A stretch of 64,000 nucleotides of DNA, from NCBI GenBank assembly GCA_964019425.1, contig OZ025788.1, forward strand, positions 1,302,001-1,366,000, read 5' to 3'. The translations under genes were made by a program, and so were the position numbers. Positions 25,379-39,258 of the stretch are shown one piece after another. The notes beneath the pieces were generated by a model. The model did not search any database and had not been told where the DNA came from. It saw only the letters and a program-made list of their open reading frames with translations. Positions within the stretch are counted from its first letter, which is position 1, and the number at the start of each line of letters is the position of its first letter. The stretch comes from Flectonema sp. DT1601. Its lineage: Eukaryota > Euglenozoa > Diplonemea > Diplonemida > Diplonemidae.

Positions 25379-25866
25379 TTTCTCTCTTCTTAACTTTTAT
25401 AATTGAGAAAGTATTCTTCCGTCGTTTTATCGTAAGTGCTTCTGTTGATTATTTAATATTTCCAGTACTGTTTTGAATACTGTCGCACGGAGGTGATGAG
25501 TCTTTGTCGGAGAGAGCCTCTTGGGAAAATCGACCAACAAAATTGATTAACCAACTCATATTAACTAACGAGTTTTAGTAGGCAATGGATGGGGCGATGT
25601 GATGTATCTCCTTCTCCCCAAAAGATACAATCACATCGTTCCTCTTGTTGCTTTTTTTTTTTACGCAATTATAGGTGTAGTACTTTTGTAGCAGGATATC
25701 GCTCTTTCTGTAGAGTGCAGCCTGTATGTATCAGAAAACGCAAAAAATTACCGCGATGAGAATTGAACTTGCAGAAACATACATTTTTCCTCGGCAATTA
25801 CTCTTTTTTTCTTCTTTTTCTGTTGTTGTTTTTTTACTGAGTGCCTTGCACTAATTTTTTATGGCG

Positions 25867-25895
25867 TTTTTTTTTTTTTTTTTTTTTTTTTTTTT
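25867..25895. repeat. T29 homopolymer
   Basis: Uninterrupted T run. Confidence 0.9.
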
Positions 25896-27529
25896 GTTAT
25901 TCGTTTTTTTTCTTCTTTCATTCGTTTTTTTTTAACCTGCGAAAAAATTAATGAAAGAAAAAAAGAATTCAAAAAAAAAAAAAAAAAAAAAGGGAGAAAA
26001 AAAAATACTCACAAAAAGTGGTGAAGAGTCAATGATCCCTCACCCACTTAACGTTTGTCACCGACAACCGGTTGTGCCCTAGAAAAAAAAAACCAAAGAC
26101 GGCTATGATTGTGGGTCTTTTCGTCATCTCTTGGGTCGTGTGGTTTGTCGTCTCTTGCCGAGCTGTTGACATTTCTGGCAAAAATTTCTCTTTTTTTTTT
26201 TTTTTTAAAAAAAAACATAATTAGGCCACCATCTTTTTCTCAGTCTTTTCCTCTCTGCTGGAAATTTAAAAAAAATTACTCTATTTTTCTTCCGGTACAA
26301 ATCGACTTGATCAAAGCTCAAAAAGGGTACGCTAAAATAAAAAAACCCGGAAATAGTACTGAACCAAAATGTTTTTGCGGCTGGTAAGATTTGCTAAGGT
26401 GTTTCTCCTCCATTTCCTTACATCGTTGAGTAGAACACACAATAGCAAAAAAAAGTGCCTCAAATTTTGATTTTTCCAACTGATTCTTGAAAAGGCAAAG
26501 GTGTTACACAGGATCACGGTTTTAGAACAGCAATACTCAAAAGAGTCCTATCAAGCCACTCACCTTTCCTCTCATGCACTTTGTTATTGACCGAATGTTT
26601 GTGTTTTGCTTACAGCCTTTGGAGAAAAAAAAAAAAAAACAGATTAGGGAAAAAAGTGTTTTAAAAAAAAAAAAAAATCTCTTGACTAAGACGACCTTAA
26701 ACTTAGTCATAAGGAGAATATAACAAGTTTTTTTTCTTCTTGTCTCGTATTTCTGTTTGCCTCTCTTTGAACTATTTCGGGGCTCTTGAACTTTTATAAT
26801 TATTTTTTTTCTTGCTGTTATCAAATGTTGGGAGTACTATTGGTAAGTGACTTCTTTATAATGATTTCCGTAGTGCTTGCTTGTTGAATGTATATTTTTT
26901 CTTTATCTCAATTTTTTGTAGCAAATATCCTTGTATGACAAGCTTCTAAATAGAAGTGTGGCTCACTGCATCAAATATGCTTTTTGCCAACAGTCGTGTA
27001 CTACTAGTAAGGTTACCTTTGGTGTTATTTAAGTAGACTTAGGTTATCTGTGGGCTTTTGTTAGTCACTCTTATTATCATTGTTTTGCAAGCGGATTTTC
27101 ATAAAAGAACTCTTCTTACAGTTTGTATTCTTTCAGAAGATTTTCACACACTCACATTTTTTCCGTTCCCCCAACCATTTAGCTGCGTATCAGCACTTAC
27201 AATAGGGAGAATACGAACTATTTTTGCGGCTTTGGTTTTTTTTTTTTTTTTTTCACATTACTTTCCTAAATTATTATGTTTATCAGAATTAGTCCCGGTT
27301 CTTATTATTTTGTTCTTTTTTTTTTAATTGCCTGAGGTATATTTTTTTTAAAACTAAGCATTTTTATTAATTATAAAATATGCCTTATTTTGTTTATAAT
27401 TCTCTTTTCTGTATTGTGATTTTTTTAGAAACTAAGAAGAAGGAACGAAAAAGTATGTTGTGGAAAGAATTAATGGCTTTGTGGTTGTTGTTCCAATAAC
27501 AATCAAATTTGGAAACGAAAAATTAAAAA

Positions 27530-27531
<2 letters not shown>

Positions 27532-27566
<35 letters not shown>

Positions 27567-27567
27567 A
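27532..27567. repeat. (AAT)n microsatellite
   Basis: About twelve AAT units with one interruption. Confidence 0.8.
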
Positions 27568-28319
27568 GGTTATTCTCACCGATTACCGTGCGAATTGTTA
27601 CTACGTCCTTATTATACTTCAGCGGCGACTGATGTAAAAATATTTTCTTCTAGGCAGGTTTTCTTGCCTATGCAAAGTGTTCTAATAGGAGCGCTTGCTT
27701 GTTTCTCAAAGTTGGAGGTTTTGTGCGAATCTTAACAACTTCTTTCGGAACAAAAACTTGAGAACGCTTACTCTACTAAGTTATAACTTACCGACCGTAT
27801 GCGATTTTATTTCTTTTTATTTTATTTTGTTATCTCTCTATAATCTCTCCAACCCCCCCTTCCCTTTTATTTTTTTTCTTCTTTTTTCGCTATGCTTATA
27901 ACCACTTTTTTTTTTTTTTTTTTTTTAAATATTCTTTTATTTTCAAAATTACAAAAATATGCATGCGAGAGTAGTTCACGCAAACCCATCACCGTTGTTG
28001 GTTATCGAGTGAGCCTACTAAGCAATAAATACCAGTTGATAGCAGTTTACGGTTTTTGTTCGTTGATAAATAAATATTCAGCAACGTTCTGTAATTACTT
28101 TAATTAAACAACTCATTGCTCCCGAAGGGTGTTAGCCTTTGTTATATTTATATGTGCTCAAACGAAAGCCTAGAGGGAAAAAAAAAATATACATGTTTTC
28201 TCACTAGTAGTAGTATTCCTTGCTGGTTAATGGTAACAGTAACAATTTATCTGGTTACCAACACTGCAAAAATATAGTATTGAGAGTTGGCTTAGCTAAG
28301 CATATTTGCTGTGACTACA

Positions 28320-28321
<2 letters not shown>

Positions 28322-28351
<30 letters not shown>
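28322..28351. repeat. T30 homopolymer
   Basis: Uninterrupted T run. Confidence 0.9.
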
Positions 28352-28356
<5 letters not shown>

Positions 28357-29407
28357 TAGTGCCGTGTTGGATTTAAGCTCTCCTGCTTTTCCCCCTTTTT
28401 TTTTTTTGTTTGTTTTTATTATATTATTATACTAAAACACTAATTATTTTTGTCCAAAATTATATCTTTTTATCGGTTGGTTGTACAAAAGTGCATTTTA
28501 TCTCACAAGCGGTGGTGAATTTGTTTTTTATTGAGAGTCACTATACTTTTTATTACTACGTAGTATTCTCTTCTGCCATTCTTTTCCTGAGTGTTTTTAC
28601 CCATTATACATCATCGTTTCTCATGCAAGTAGTCTATTGAATGACCCATGCTTGTTAAAAATGTGAAGATAGGAGTGAGCTCGCTCGATGTTTCGGTGTA
28701 GAGCCCCTTATCGCTGTATCACATTGGAAAGAACTTGAGAATTTATCTACGGTAGATCACCAAAAAGATTGGTTAAAAGAACGTGGGGAAAAAATATTTG
28801 TGCTCACGTGTTTCTTTTTGCTGAGTGGTGGATTACCTTACTTACGGTTCTGATCGGAAGAGTTTTTTTTGATTGAAAAAGGATTAGATGCGGTTCACCT
28901 GTATGATTTACAATCAGAAACAGACTGCGGGCGTCTTTGTGAACATCCTAGTCGCATCACTGTCTTGATGGCCCTTCTTTTTCGTTTTTTTAAAAAAAAA
29001 TAAAAAAAAATTCTCACCGTTTACTCTTATTTATGAGTCGTGCCTTTATTGTTATTACGGTACATTTTGTTTACATATTACCTTTTTATTTTATATTATT
29101 TTTTTATTGAAGTGCTAGAACCATAGAGCAGAGCTTTTTTTAAATTTTCTTTTTTATATCTGACACAACACAACGATTAATACAAATCAAAAGTTGAGAT
29201 AACGTCATTTATTATTTATTATTTGTTTTAAAGGGAAAAAAACATTGTTTTCACAACTCTCTGATAGGGGAAGAAGAGGAAGAGGGGGAGAAAAAAAAGA
29301 CAAAGGAACAGCCCAGGTTTAATCTTTGGTGCATGTAACGGTTCTGATGTTTTTTTTTGTTTTTTCTTCTTTTGTTCTGATTATCGTATTTTTGCTTCTT
29401 AAGTCTC

Positions 29408-29836
29408 TCAAGGAAAGGCTGTGGTTTTCGTTGTTGAGGCAAACGGGAAAAAAAAAAAAAAAAAAATTGAGAAATTTCTCCTTCTTCGTTTTGTAAAAAA
29501 AAAAAAACTTTGCGAAGTTGTTGTGAAGACCCTTTTAGAGTTCACACGATGGTGAACCAGAAAATCACCGTTGTTCTCTAAATCTTCTTTGACTTTAATT
29601 ATTTCACTTCGATACTGGAGAAGACGTACTTGCAAATGCTGGGTTATTGAAGTGTTAATTCTTGCGTCGCCAGTGAACTGCTTGATCAGTTTATCGTGAC
29701 AGTTTTCTCCTTGTACCAGTGACTTTGTTGAGGTTTTTCCTTGGAGGAATCTAAGTCCTGGTAAAAAGGGTTTGTTTTCTTTTCTTTGTTCAAGTTGCAA
29801 ACTTTTTTCATCCCCATTTCCCACTTCCTCCTCATC
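29408..29836 (-). other. Unassigned open frame, possible exon or relic
   Basis: The minus frame is open from 29836 down to the stop at 29408. The first 108 or so codons (29836 to about 29511) have balanced composition free of homopolymer translation, including an acidic start (DEEEVGNGDEKS) and LLQYRSEIIKVKEDLENNGD, which looks helical. The last third is poly-Phe from A runs and is not credible protein. No ATG is present, only a GTG at 29824, so if real it would be an internal exon or a decayed fragment. No family recognised. It may be chance. Confidence 0.25.
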
Positions 29837-31142
29837 TTAAAATATTTTTATTTTCAAATTTCGTTTATTTTATTTTTATAGTTCAATAGTTAGTTTAGCT
29901 GGGCAAAGTGAAAAGCTGAAGTTTGTCTTTTAATTTCTTTATAAATTAAATTACGTCATTCGGTTGAAGCTAATTCAGCAGTCCATACTGAGTCTTCGGA
30001 AACGGTTACGGATTGGATCCTCTATTGCTGTGACTTAATATACAGTAACGTTTGGATGAAATAACCAACTTATTAACTATCGACTGCAAAAAACAGCGAT
30101 CGCTATGGCATATCACTGTTTCTCTAACGACTTGCGCACATATAGTTACTTGGCGCACTTCTCCTCTACCTGTTGCTTTTACGCACTGCTTTCCTCGCCT
30201 TTTGGTGTTTTTCTCTGCTTATATGGTTCTAGCGTGCACTTCGGTATTATTATTTATTTATTTATTTTATTTTTTTCCTGACATAAGATTTTATCGTCTT
30301 GGCTATGTTCTTTTTTTAAACCCAATTCGATCACTTGTGTTTCATCTGCGATAGAAGAATCACATAAGAGAAAGAAGAGAAGAAAAAAAAAAAAAAAGAA
30401 CTAACATAAACCTACGGGAGCAGCATCTAGCTCCCTTAATCGTTATTATTGTATTTTACTGATTTTTTTTGTGACAGAATTAATATCTGAGAGAAAAAAA
30501 AGAACGGAGAAAAAGAAAAAAAAAGGAATCACCGTTGCTGTTGCTGCGTTTTTTTCTTTGTTATTTTCCCTTCTCATGTAGTTTTTCCTTTATGAGTGGA
30601 ATGATTCAATATCGGAAAAAAAAGAGGTGGCTCAACGCGTCCTTAAATGTGCGCGATGCTTCCGTTTTTTCAGTTCTGGAATTTTTAATTTACCCTTATT
30701 AAGTGGGTATTCTTGTCATATGTTGACAGCTGAAACAAAAAAAATTAGGGAGTAACCCCTTTTCGTTACTGTGTATACCGGCATTTGAGAACCATGCAAC
30801 GTGTCTCAGATCTCTTTTTTATATGGCAAGATTTCTTTTTCTATACTGTTTGAGTGAGTTTTTCTCGTCTCTCAGTTTTTTTTTTTTTTATATATATTGT
30901 GTCAAAAGGCATTAAGCCGCGATGTTTAACTTCACAAATTATCACATTTTTTATTATCTTTGTTTTTTTTTTTTTTTTTTTTTTTCTTCATTGGGTGGTT
31001 GTGAGCATCACAGCAAAAAAAAAAAAAAAAAGAGAAACAAATAAAACCCAGCTTAAAACAATACCCGCAATTTTTAGTAACCAACAAAAAAAATTAAAAT
31101 TAAAATAAAATTAAGGGAAGATTCGCGGACCACACGTCCGCC

Positions 31143-31403
31143 TTACAAAACTACAACATTAAAAAAATCTCTATACCTATTTTTGGTACTAATCCATTGG
31201 AAAAATGTATGTTTTAGCTTTTTCCCAAAAAGAAATTTATACAAAGTTGATTCCTCTGTTTTAATTACCTTTTCTAATAACTGTGAGCTTCTCCAGAGGT
31301 TTGGTTTTCCTGACTTCGATAAATAAAAACATATAGCACTACCTTCAGGCACCCTCCGTATCATAAAATTACTAATATTCATTTGGTTTAACTTTGATAT
31401 CAT
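31143..31403 (-). other. Unassigned 86-codon open frame
   Basis: A minus-strand ATG-to-TAA frame of 86 residues with mixed composition (for example SGKPNLWRSSQLLEKVIKTE), unlike the poly-Phe and poly-Lys frames around it. Its segment at 31295-31330 is repeated at 39223-39258, which would fit a decayed dispersed element or paralogous fragment. No family recognised. May be chance. Confidence 0.2.
31295..31330. repeat. Short dispersed repeat, copy A
   Basis: About 36 bases beginning AGAGGTTTGG and containing CCTGACTTCGATAAATAAAA. Matches 39223-39258 in the same orientation with only a few differences. Confidence 0.6.
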
Positions 31404-34400
31404 ACATAATTATGCTCAAAACTATTATCTAGCTTTTTTTTTTTCTCCTTTTTTTTTTTTTTTTTTTATTGATTGAAAAGATGTTCTTGCATTGAAGCCT
31501 TAGTGCTTTATTTACTACCACTCCCCTGATAGTGATGGGCTTGACACGGGCTTGTTTCCCCCTTTTTGTTTTGAACTAACTGAGTTAGATTAGTCGTTTC
31601 TTGGGATAATTCTTCCCAAAACGGTGTCGATTCCTTGGACTGGTTCATAATACTACTTCAGATGCTCAGAATTTCCGATAGAGAGTTCCGATGTGTGTAG
31701 TTAAAATCAGGGGGAAACAAAAGAAAAAAGGAAAAAAAAAAAAAAAAAAAAAAAGGAACAGCATTTTTTAAATGCCACTATTCAGAAATTCTTGCGAATT
31801 GTGCTTGCTAATCTTTTTAGGAAAAGTGAGAATAAATAATCGTAGGTAGTCAAAACAGATATTTAATTTTTTGTTTCGACGGAATCAAATAAATTGTCGC
31901 AAACCAAATCAAAAAAAACAAAAACAAAAACCCCACCTAATTTATAGTAGTGGAAGTATTCTGTTTAAGAATTTCTTTTTTCCCCATTTTTTTCTTCTTC
32001 TTTTTTTCTTTTTTTTTTCTATATAAATTTTGGGGTATAGACATTACAACACAATACACATAAAAATAGTTTCTTCTCTAGTTTTTTTCATTGTTTTGGG
32101 TAGTTAGAAAACACCCTGTCCTTAACAATAAAATATTGTATAAAAAAAAAAAATTTCTCAGAACCTTCTATAGTTACAAGGTTGGTTGAAACTCTTATCC
32201 CCGACACGTGGGATTAGTTTGATCTACTTGTGTCAGTTATTTATTTTATTTAATAATGTCTGCCAAATTACTCTGAGGTGCCCGTCTTGATAGACTGCTT
32301 TACCAAAGCTGAAAACCCCCGCTCTTTAAAGCAGCAAACCGTATTGAAAAAAAACAAATGAACTTCTTGATAGACAAGACTTACAAGCACTTACCCATTG
32401 CAATATTTCTTCGCAGACATTATCATTTTTAGACCCCCGTAGTGTTGTTGTGTTATTCTCTATTTGTTAATTGTTTTATTTTTTTCTCATCCACACTTCC
32501 TTTAAAAGTATATTCTCCCTTGGCGAAAATTTGGCGTTATCAGCCGTCTCTTCTATCGCCTGCCTTGTGCATGCGATGGGTCTTGGTAGCCAATTATTTC
32601 TGATTAAAATTACTTCTCTTCTCGCCTGAGAGTCACGGTTGTGGTACCAAATTACTGTCACCCCGTGGAGTTCCCAGGGGTTTTGACTTCAAAAAGAAAA
32701 AAAGATTCTCAATCCTCTTTTTTTTCTTTCTTTTTTTCCTGCATATTGTACAGTTCCTTACAGTTCCATTTTTATTGTGTTATTTTGTGAAGACCCATTC
32801 TAGGTGACTCGTTCAAGCTGGTAAGTTATTTTTTTGTGCGTACCTTCTCCCCCTTTATTTATTTTTGTTTTTTCTTAAAATTGTTATCCCTTTGTGAGTG
32901 AACAATATCTGACTTAAAAGAAGAATAAAAAGGGAGTGACCCAGCTACGTCTTTGCGTGAAGTCGTTTTCTTGGGGATTTCTCTTTTTATTGTCATTGAC
33001 TTTGTATGTTGTTATCGACGTTTTCTTTTCCCCCGTTTTTCTTTTTACATATATATCAGCTGTTGTCGAGGTAACCTTTTGTTTTTAAATATCGCATCCC
33101 ATTTTTTCAGGTTCTATTCTTATTTTTCCCGCTCCGCTTATAGTATGCAAGAATTGAGTAAATACATGTGTATAATCCATTTCGGGAGTAAATAAAGGAA
33201 AAAAAAAAAATAATAATAATAATAATTGCCTGGTGCTCCTTGTTATGCAAATCGCTCAACTAAATTTCATTAATTTCTTCTCAACTCATTCCTGCATCTT
33301 AAAAAGGGATTCATTCTTCCCGTTTTTCTTTTTATTATTCCTATACATTTTTTTGACTTTGTCAGAAAGAAGTAGAGTGGTAACTCCTGCTCACATCTTG
33401 AAGACATGTAGGTCAGCACTGCTGTTGTTCGTAGCTTTTGGTTATAATTTTCAAATTGCTAGTTTTTTTTCCATACCTGACTTCTGTAAATAAGGTGACT
33501 ATTCCCAACAAAAAAAAAAAAAAAAAAAAAAATCAAAAAATATATTAAATAATATGACTAGTATTGTTTCAGAAAAGATTTAGTTGCAGGCAGTAGCAGT
33601 CAGCTTTTTTTTCCCCTCTCATCTTGGCCTTGTTTCTCTTTCAGTTTCTCCCTGTTTTCTAAGTAGTGAGTATTGTCGTGGTAGTTTACCTAACTATCTG
33701 ATACATGAAAAACTGTTGCATCAATGATGGCAACAGGCGTCGGTTGGCGGAATAAACAGTCATCCTTCCTCCTTTTTTTTTCTCTTTTTTACCTTCTGAT
33801 GTGTGTGTGTAATATTTTTTTGTTGTAATCTCCTTCTGGTTGGAGGGAAAAAAAATAGGCAAGGAAATAAAATAATCGAAAAAAAAAAAAAAGAATAAAA
33901 CAGAAGAAAAAGAAAAGAAAGTGGGTTCAACTGTGTAGCTTGCAGGTGTTTCTTTTAGTGACTTGTTCTTAGTCCGATCTCCTTATAGTGAAGTATCAGA
34001 CAAGTGAAAGTACAGGTTTTAAAGAAAAGGGATACAAGCAATCATCAAAATCAGTGTGTCCTACATTTATTAATATTTTTTTTTTTCCTATTCCTTTGCT
34101 GGTGATCTTTCGAAGTCACTCTATTACCTTCTCTGTATAAACCCAGCTCTTTATAGAAGACAGTATAATCTCACCACAGAGATACTATTTTTGTAAGCAA
34201 CTGATCCTGACATGAGGAATAGCATCTCTTGAGAGAGTTTAATATTTGCTTTAGAAGAAAAAAAAAAAAAGAAGAGAAAAAGATATAAAAAACCTTAGGT
34301 GCATACAAAGCGAAATTCATCGAAAATAGCGCAATTTTTTTGCCTTTGGAAAAATAACAAAAAAAAAAAAAAAAAAAAATCTTTAATTACTAATTGGGGT

Positions 34401-35913
34401 TTTTCACAAAATCAAAAAAATTTTAAACTGTATTATCTAAATGACAATAAAATAAAAAATATATCAAATGACAAAAAGAACGCAACAAAAAAAAAAAAAA
34501 AAAAAAAAATTAAAAAAAAAAAAAGAAAGAGCCTTTTCTTTTTTCAAAGTCTCTTGCTATCATCATCATCATACCGTCGCCCGGAAAATAATTTTTTGTT
34601 TCCCTTTCCCTTTTCCTTTTTTTTTTTCCTTCTATGTATCTCCCGAGCCTTCCCCTTTCTATTATGATCTTAGCTGCTGTCAGAAGTCTTGAAAACTTTT
34701 TTAAAGAAGCTGACTTACCGGATGCTGTTGACCCAGCACGTCTACACATGTATGTTGACACAGTTTTTGTTCTTTCTAGCTTGAGTTTACAGGCTTGTTG
34801 TAAGTGAGGATTTTCATTTTTTCATTTGCTTTCTTTCGCTCTCTTAATTCCCATTTCATTTTGTTTGTTTTGCCTTCCCCTAAATAAATAAATAAATAAC
34901 AATCCCCATCATCAAAATGACAGATCAGATCAGATCAGAATTCTATCAAAAAAAGAAATAAAGAAAAAGTTTAAAACTAGTAGTTGGACCTATTTACTAT
35001 GTAGTGAAGGCCTTCTCAGATTTTATATCTCTTTCACACCTCTAAAATAGTGTAAGCAGCACGAGCCTGTTATGTGTTTTTTCCTGGTTTTGTCAAGTAC
35101 GTAAGTATCATTCGGTAGTCATGTTAGTGAAGGGAAGTAGTTAACTACAATAATAATTAGGTGCTTAGCATAGCTGTGAAGGAACGCGAAGTTGATCATT
35201 TTTTTTAAAAGACATAATTTAAAAAAAAAAAAAAAAAAAAACTGACAGACATGGTAACTCGTACTATTTTCTTTTTTATCTTCTCACTGTTATCGATATG
35301 TAAAAAAAAGGAGTTCACATCCTCGCAGAGGACAAATAGCCGCCTCATCGCAATTATATTTTAGCAATACACCAACTAAAGAACTCCGAACAACCAAGTA
35401 AAATCATCACACCTATTTTTGTTCCTAATCTAGCTTTGCATTTCAAAAGTAGGTATTCGTGCGTATTACTACCAAGGATATTTAATGTTTGAGCTTAGCT
35501 GTTTTTAGGCAATACCCTTTTCCTATGGAATCTCTCGTATGACGCCGTATTTTATTAATTTTTTTTCGAGTCCGAGAGTGGGTGGACCTCGCATGACCGT
35601 GTCATGTCCCCCATGGTCGCTTTTGTTGTTCATATTTTTAATAAGTTTTTTTGTTTTTTTTTTTGTTTGCGTTTCTCGCTGCAAGAAAAAAAGTAGTACA
35701 GACATGTTGGAAACATCGCACATACAATTTTTGTTTTATATTTTTTATAATCACTCTTCTTTTTTTAGAAAAAAAGAAAAACTCCACTAGCAGGCAGTGG
35801 TCCTCTTTTGCGAAGGACGTTTCACCTGATGAAGAATAAAATCAATACTGTAAAGCTCAAATCTGTTTTCTAAGCAGACCATGAATGTAGCCCTACGGGA
35901 AAAAGAAAAGAAG

Positions 35914-35945
<32 letters not shown>
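35914..35945. repeat. A32 homopolymer
   Basis: Uninterrupted A run. Confidence 0.9.
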
Positions 35946-35947
<2 letters not shown>

Positions 35948-38468
35948 CATCAAAAAAAACATCTTCCGTCACATATCGTCCTGTAACTTAAGCTTATCGT
36001 GAATATAGAGGAAGATATCCCGGGTTTGTGATTTGAGTGGTCTGACGTTGTTAGTAATGGTTGCGTCAGCAGCGTTACGTTCATTGCAGCAAGATATAAA
36101 AAATAATTAATAAAAAAAAAAAAAGGATATTTTACATTTTGACAGACGTGAGAATAATAAAAAAGTGAATACATATTTCTTTTTACCCCTCCCCAGCATT
36201 AAAATGCAGTATCAAATTATCTCCCCCACCCCTTAAGTATGAAGCGAATACTCCAAAAAGTGAGTGATTTCGATCATCAGTGATCGTATTTTGTTTCTTA
36301 TTTTTTTCAACGGTTCAGCAAACAAGACAAAAAGTTAGTTTTTTTTTTGCAACCATTCGCTGGCGTTTTTCCTACGTCAAGAATTTTCTTTCTTCCCATA
36401 TCCCCCCGAGCTCTCACTTTCACTGGAAAAAAAAAAATTTGTTTTCTACGCCCGAAGGTCGATAGGTGCCTTCGGTAATTTCTACATTTCTATCTTGAAA
36501 CTAATAGCTGAATGCAACTCAGTTATAGATACCAAGTGTGGTGCACAGCACCCATCACTAGGTGCTAAGATCATAGTCAATGCTATTCTTTCTCTTTTAT
36601 TCCCACTTCAGAAAAACAGAACAATTCATTTTTTTTCAACAATTATATACTATTAAGTTTAATAAAGTTAAGTTTTATTTTTTCATTATAATTTTTTTTT
36701 TTTATTTTATTTTTTTTTTTTTTTATATCATTCAGCGAAGAGAATCCTTGTCTTGGAAAGTTCAGAATTTTTTTAAAAATGAATCTTTATACTCGGAACT
36801 TTGGGGGAAAAAAAAAAAAAAAGATGTTTCCAAAACTGTTTTTTCTTTATATTCATTCATTGCTTCCGTCTTGAACCCAGCACTTGTATTTTAAGCTATA
36901 TTTCTCTGTCAACCTCACTCCTTTGTACAACAAGGTATCCCCTGAGCTTCACCATCGCACAGGTTTTCTGCTGATTTTTCTATTACTTTGCTAGGTGTAT
37001 CCTTTCTAAGCACCAAAAAAAAAAAAAGAAAATTGTTTATGCTGTCAGCATTGGAGGGAAAGGTCTGACGGCTTCCTTTTCGCGGTGAATGGCCATTTGG
37101 GCAAGGTAAAATATACTGTTATTTCCTTATTATTTTAAGCTTAGCACAATAAAGATGATGTAAGTTTGGAACATTTTTAATATTGAAAAAAGAAAAAGAA
37201 AAGTTATTCCATTTCATTCTTTTTTTTTTTTTTTTTTTTTTATTGGTAAGCTTCTCATACGAAATATCTATTACCTGGGCCTCGCAAAAAAAGAATTATC
37301 AATAAACTCAACGATTGACAAGGAAAAAAAAGAAGAGGAAGGCGTGCGTCGCACTCATGTTCTCTTTCCCTTATCCCGTTTGTATTTCTTTATTTGTTGT
37401 TGTTGTTGTTCTGTTTCTTTTTTTCTCCCTTGATGCAGTATCAAATTGCTCCCCTGAATATTTTTTTATGTTCTTTTTTTTTCGGCTGATGCCGTTTCCT
37501 GCTTCGGCAGACAGCAGATACCTGTAATTGTGTGGTGTTTGTGTGGTTGACGATACTTTGTAATCCTGTCGAGTTTGTTTAACTTGAGAAAATCCAATGG
37601 ACAACTAGTTTTTTTTTTTTTTTTTGATTTAGTTTCTTTTTTTTTTTTGGAGCAGCAAAATCCGTAAAATTGGGCAGCATGCTCAAAAAAAAAAAAAAAA
37701 AAATTACGTAGTTGCAGTTAATTTCCCTTTAATGGTCCGAAATTAAACTACATGGAGGCCTTTTAATGTATTTTTTTTCCTCTTTTTTTGCCTTTCTTTT
37801 TTCTTACCTTACTGGCCAGTACCATCACATTAATTATACAAATAAGTTATAAGCACTATGTAAAAACTGTTTTTTTCTCTCTTTTTTTTCATTTTCGGAA
37901 GGAGAAAAAATTAACAGTTTTTTTACTCGTGTCCTACGGGTGTCGCAGATGTTACAAGGTTGTTAGTTATTAATTAATTTTTTATATTTTTTTTATGGTT
38001 TGTACCCGTCTGTTTTACGTCATTTAAAAAAAAAAAAAAAAAAAAAAAAATCTAAACATCTGGTGCGAAAGGTTTACTTGGTTGTAATGAGCAAAATTAA
38101 TAAATTAAAAAAAATAAAAAATTACAAATTAAAAACAACCTTTTATTGCCTGGCTGCATACGGATCAGAGCTTGAGAGTCATTTTCGTTTTGATTCTCCT
38201 CTGAGGCTTTCCCAACTTTAGTGCTGTGGCATTTTATTTATTTGTTTATTCTGTGTACCTTTTTTGTGTAGACTTTCAAGAAAAAATTACTTATCAGATA
38301 TTGCTTTCAGCTTTATGTTGTTAAAACAATAAGACTAAATTAACACAACACAAATGGGTAGTAGTTATGACATCAGGTACTGTTCAGAAATCGGTTTTGA
38401 TTATTATTTTGCTTTCCTTTTTTTTTTTTTTTTTTTTTTTTAATTTTTTTGTTCCCCTTATACACTGC

Positions 38469-38472
<4 letters not shown>

Positions 38473-38501
<29 letters not shown>
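38473..38501. repeat. A29 homopolymer
   Basis: Uninterrupted A run, preceded by a T run near 38419. Confidence 0.9.
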
Positions 38502-38502
<1 letters not shown>

Positions 38503-39222
38503 CACCACGCACAAACCCCCCTACCCACCAGACATCCATGCTTATAACATTATGAAATTGAGCTGTACTGTCAGTATAAGGGTTATAGACTTATCCAGTA
38601 AAAGTTGATTTTTACTCGCTGTATCTACTCTTGTACAAACCAGCAGCACTACTTTCATGTTGTAAGTTGAGATGATTTACTAAATTCAAAAGTCACACTA
38701 TTTTTTTAAATTTTTTTTTTTTGTCGGCATTGGAGTGCAAATCAACTGTATTGATTCGTCTACAATCATTTATCTTAGAGAGCTCGTGCCTGTTCACGCT
38801 TTTTATCTTGCACCCCTTATACAACGTAGGACTATTATCCTTTTTAAATAAAAAAGGGAAAAAAAAGAAAAAAAAAAAACAGATCTCTTTCGCCCTTTCA
38901 CTTTTTTCTTTTACTACACATGCGCTAGCCGCGCATGCAACTCATATATTGCACTACTGACGGCATTCTTGTGCTGTTGTTTTTTTCTATTGTCAAGCTA
39001 TAAATTAAAACTACTGGATTGTCAATGAAAAAAACGCTTTTTTATTTTCCCCCCCTCCTCCTCCTCCTTTTTTATTTTGTTCCTCCCCTTTCTCCTCCTG
39101 CTAAGAAAAACAAAAAAACAAAAAAAGGGGAATATTAAGACCCACCATTATACATCGTTGCTTGATTTAGTAACTTTACTTAGCATTTTTTTTCTTTCTT
39201 TCTTTTTATTATATTTTTCTCA

Positions 39223-39258
39223 AGAGGTTTGATTTCCCTGACTTCGATAAATAAAACA
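39223..39258. repeat. Short dispersed repeat, copy B
   Basis: Second copy of the 36-base repeat at 31295-31330. The flanks are unrelated. Confidence 0.6.

Noticed and set aside
34299-34692. Frames rich in poly-Lys and poly-Phe across the desert
   Set aside because: They are translations of A and T homopolymers.
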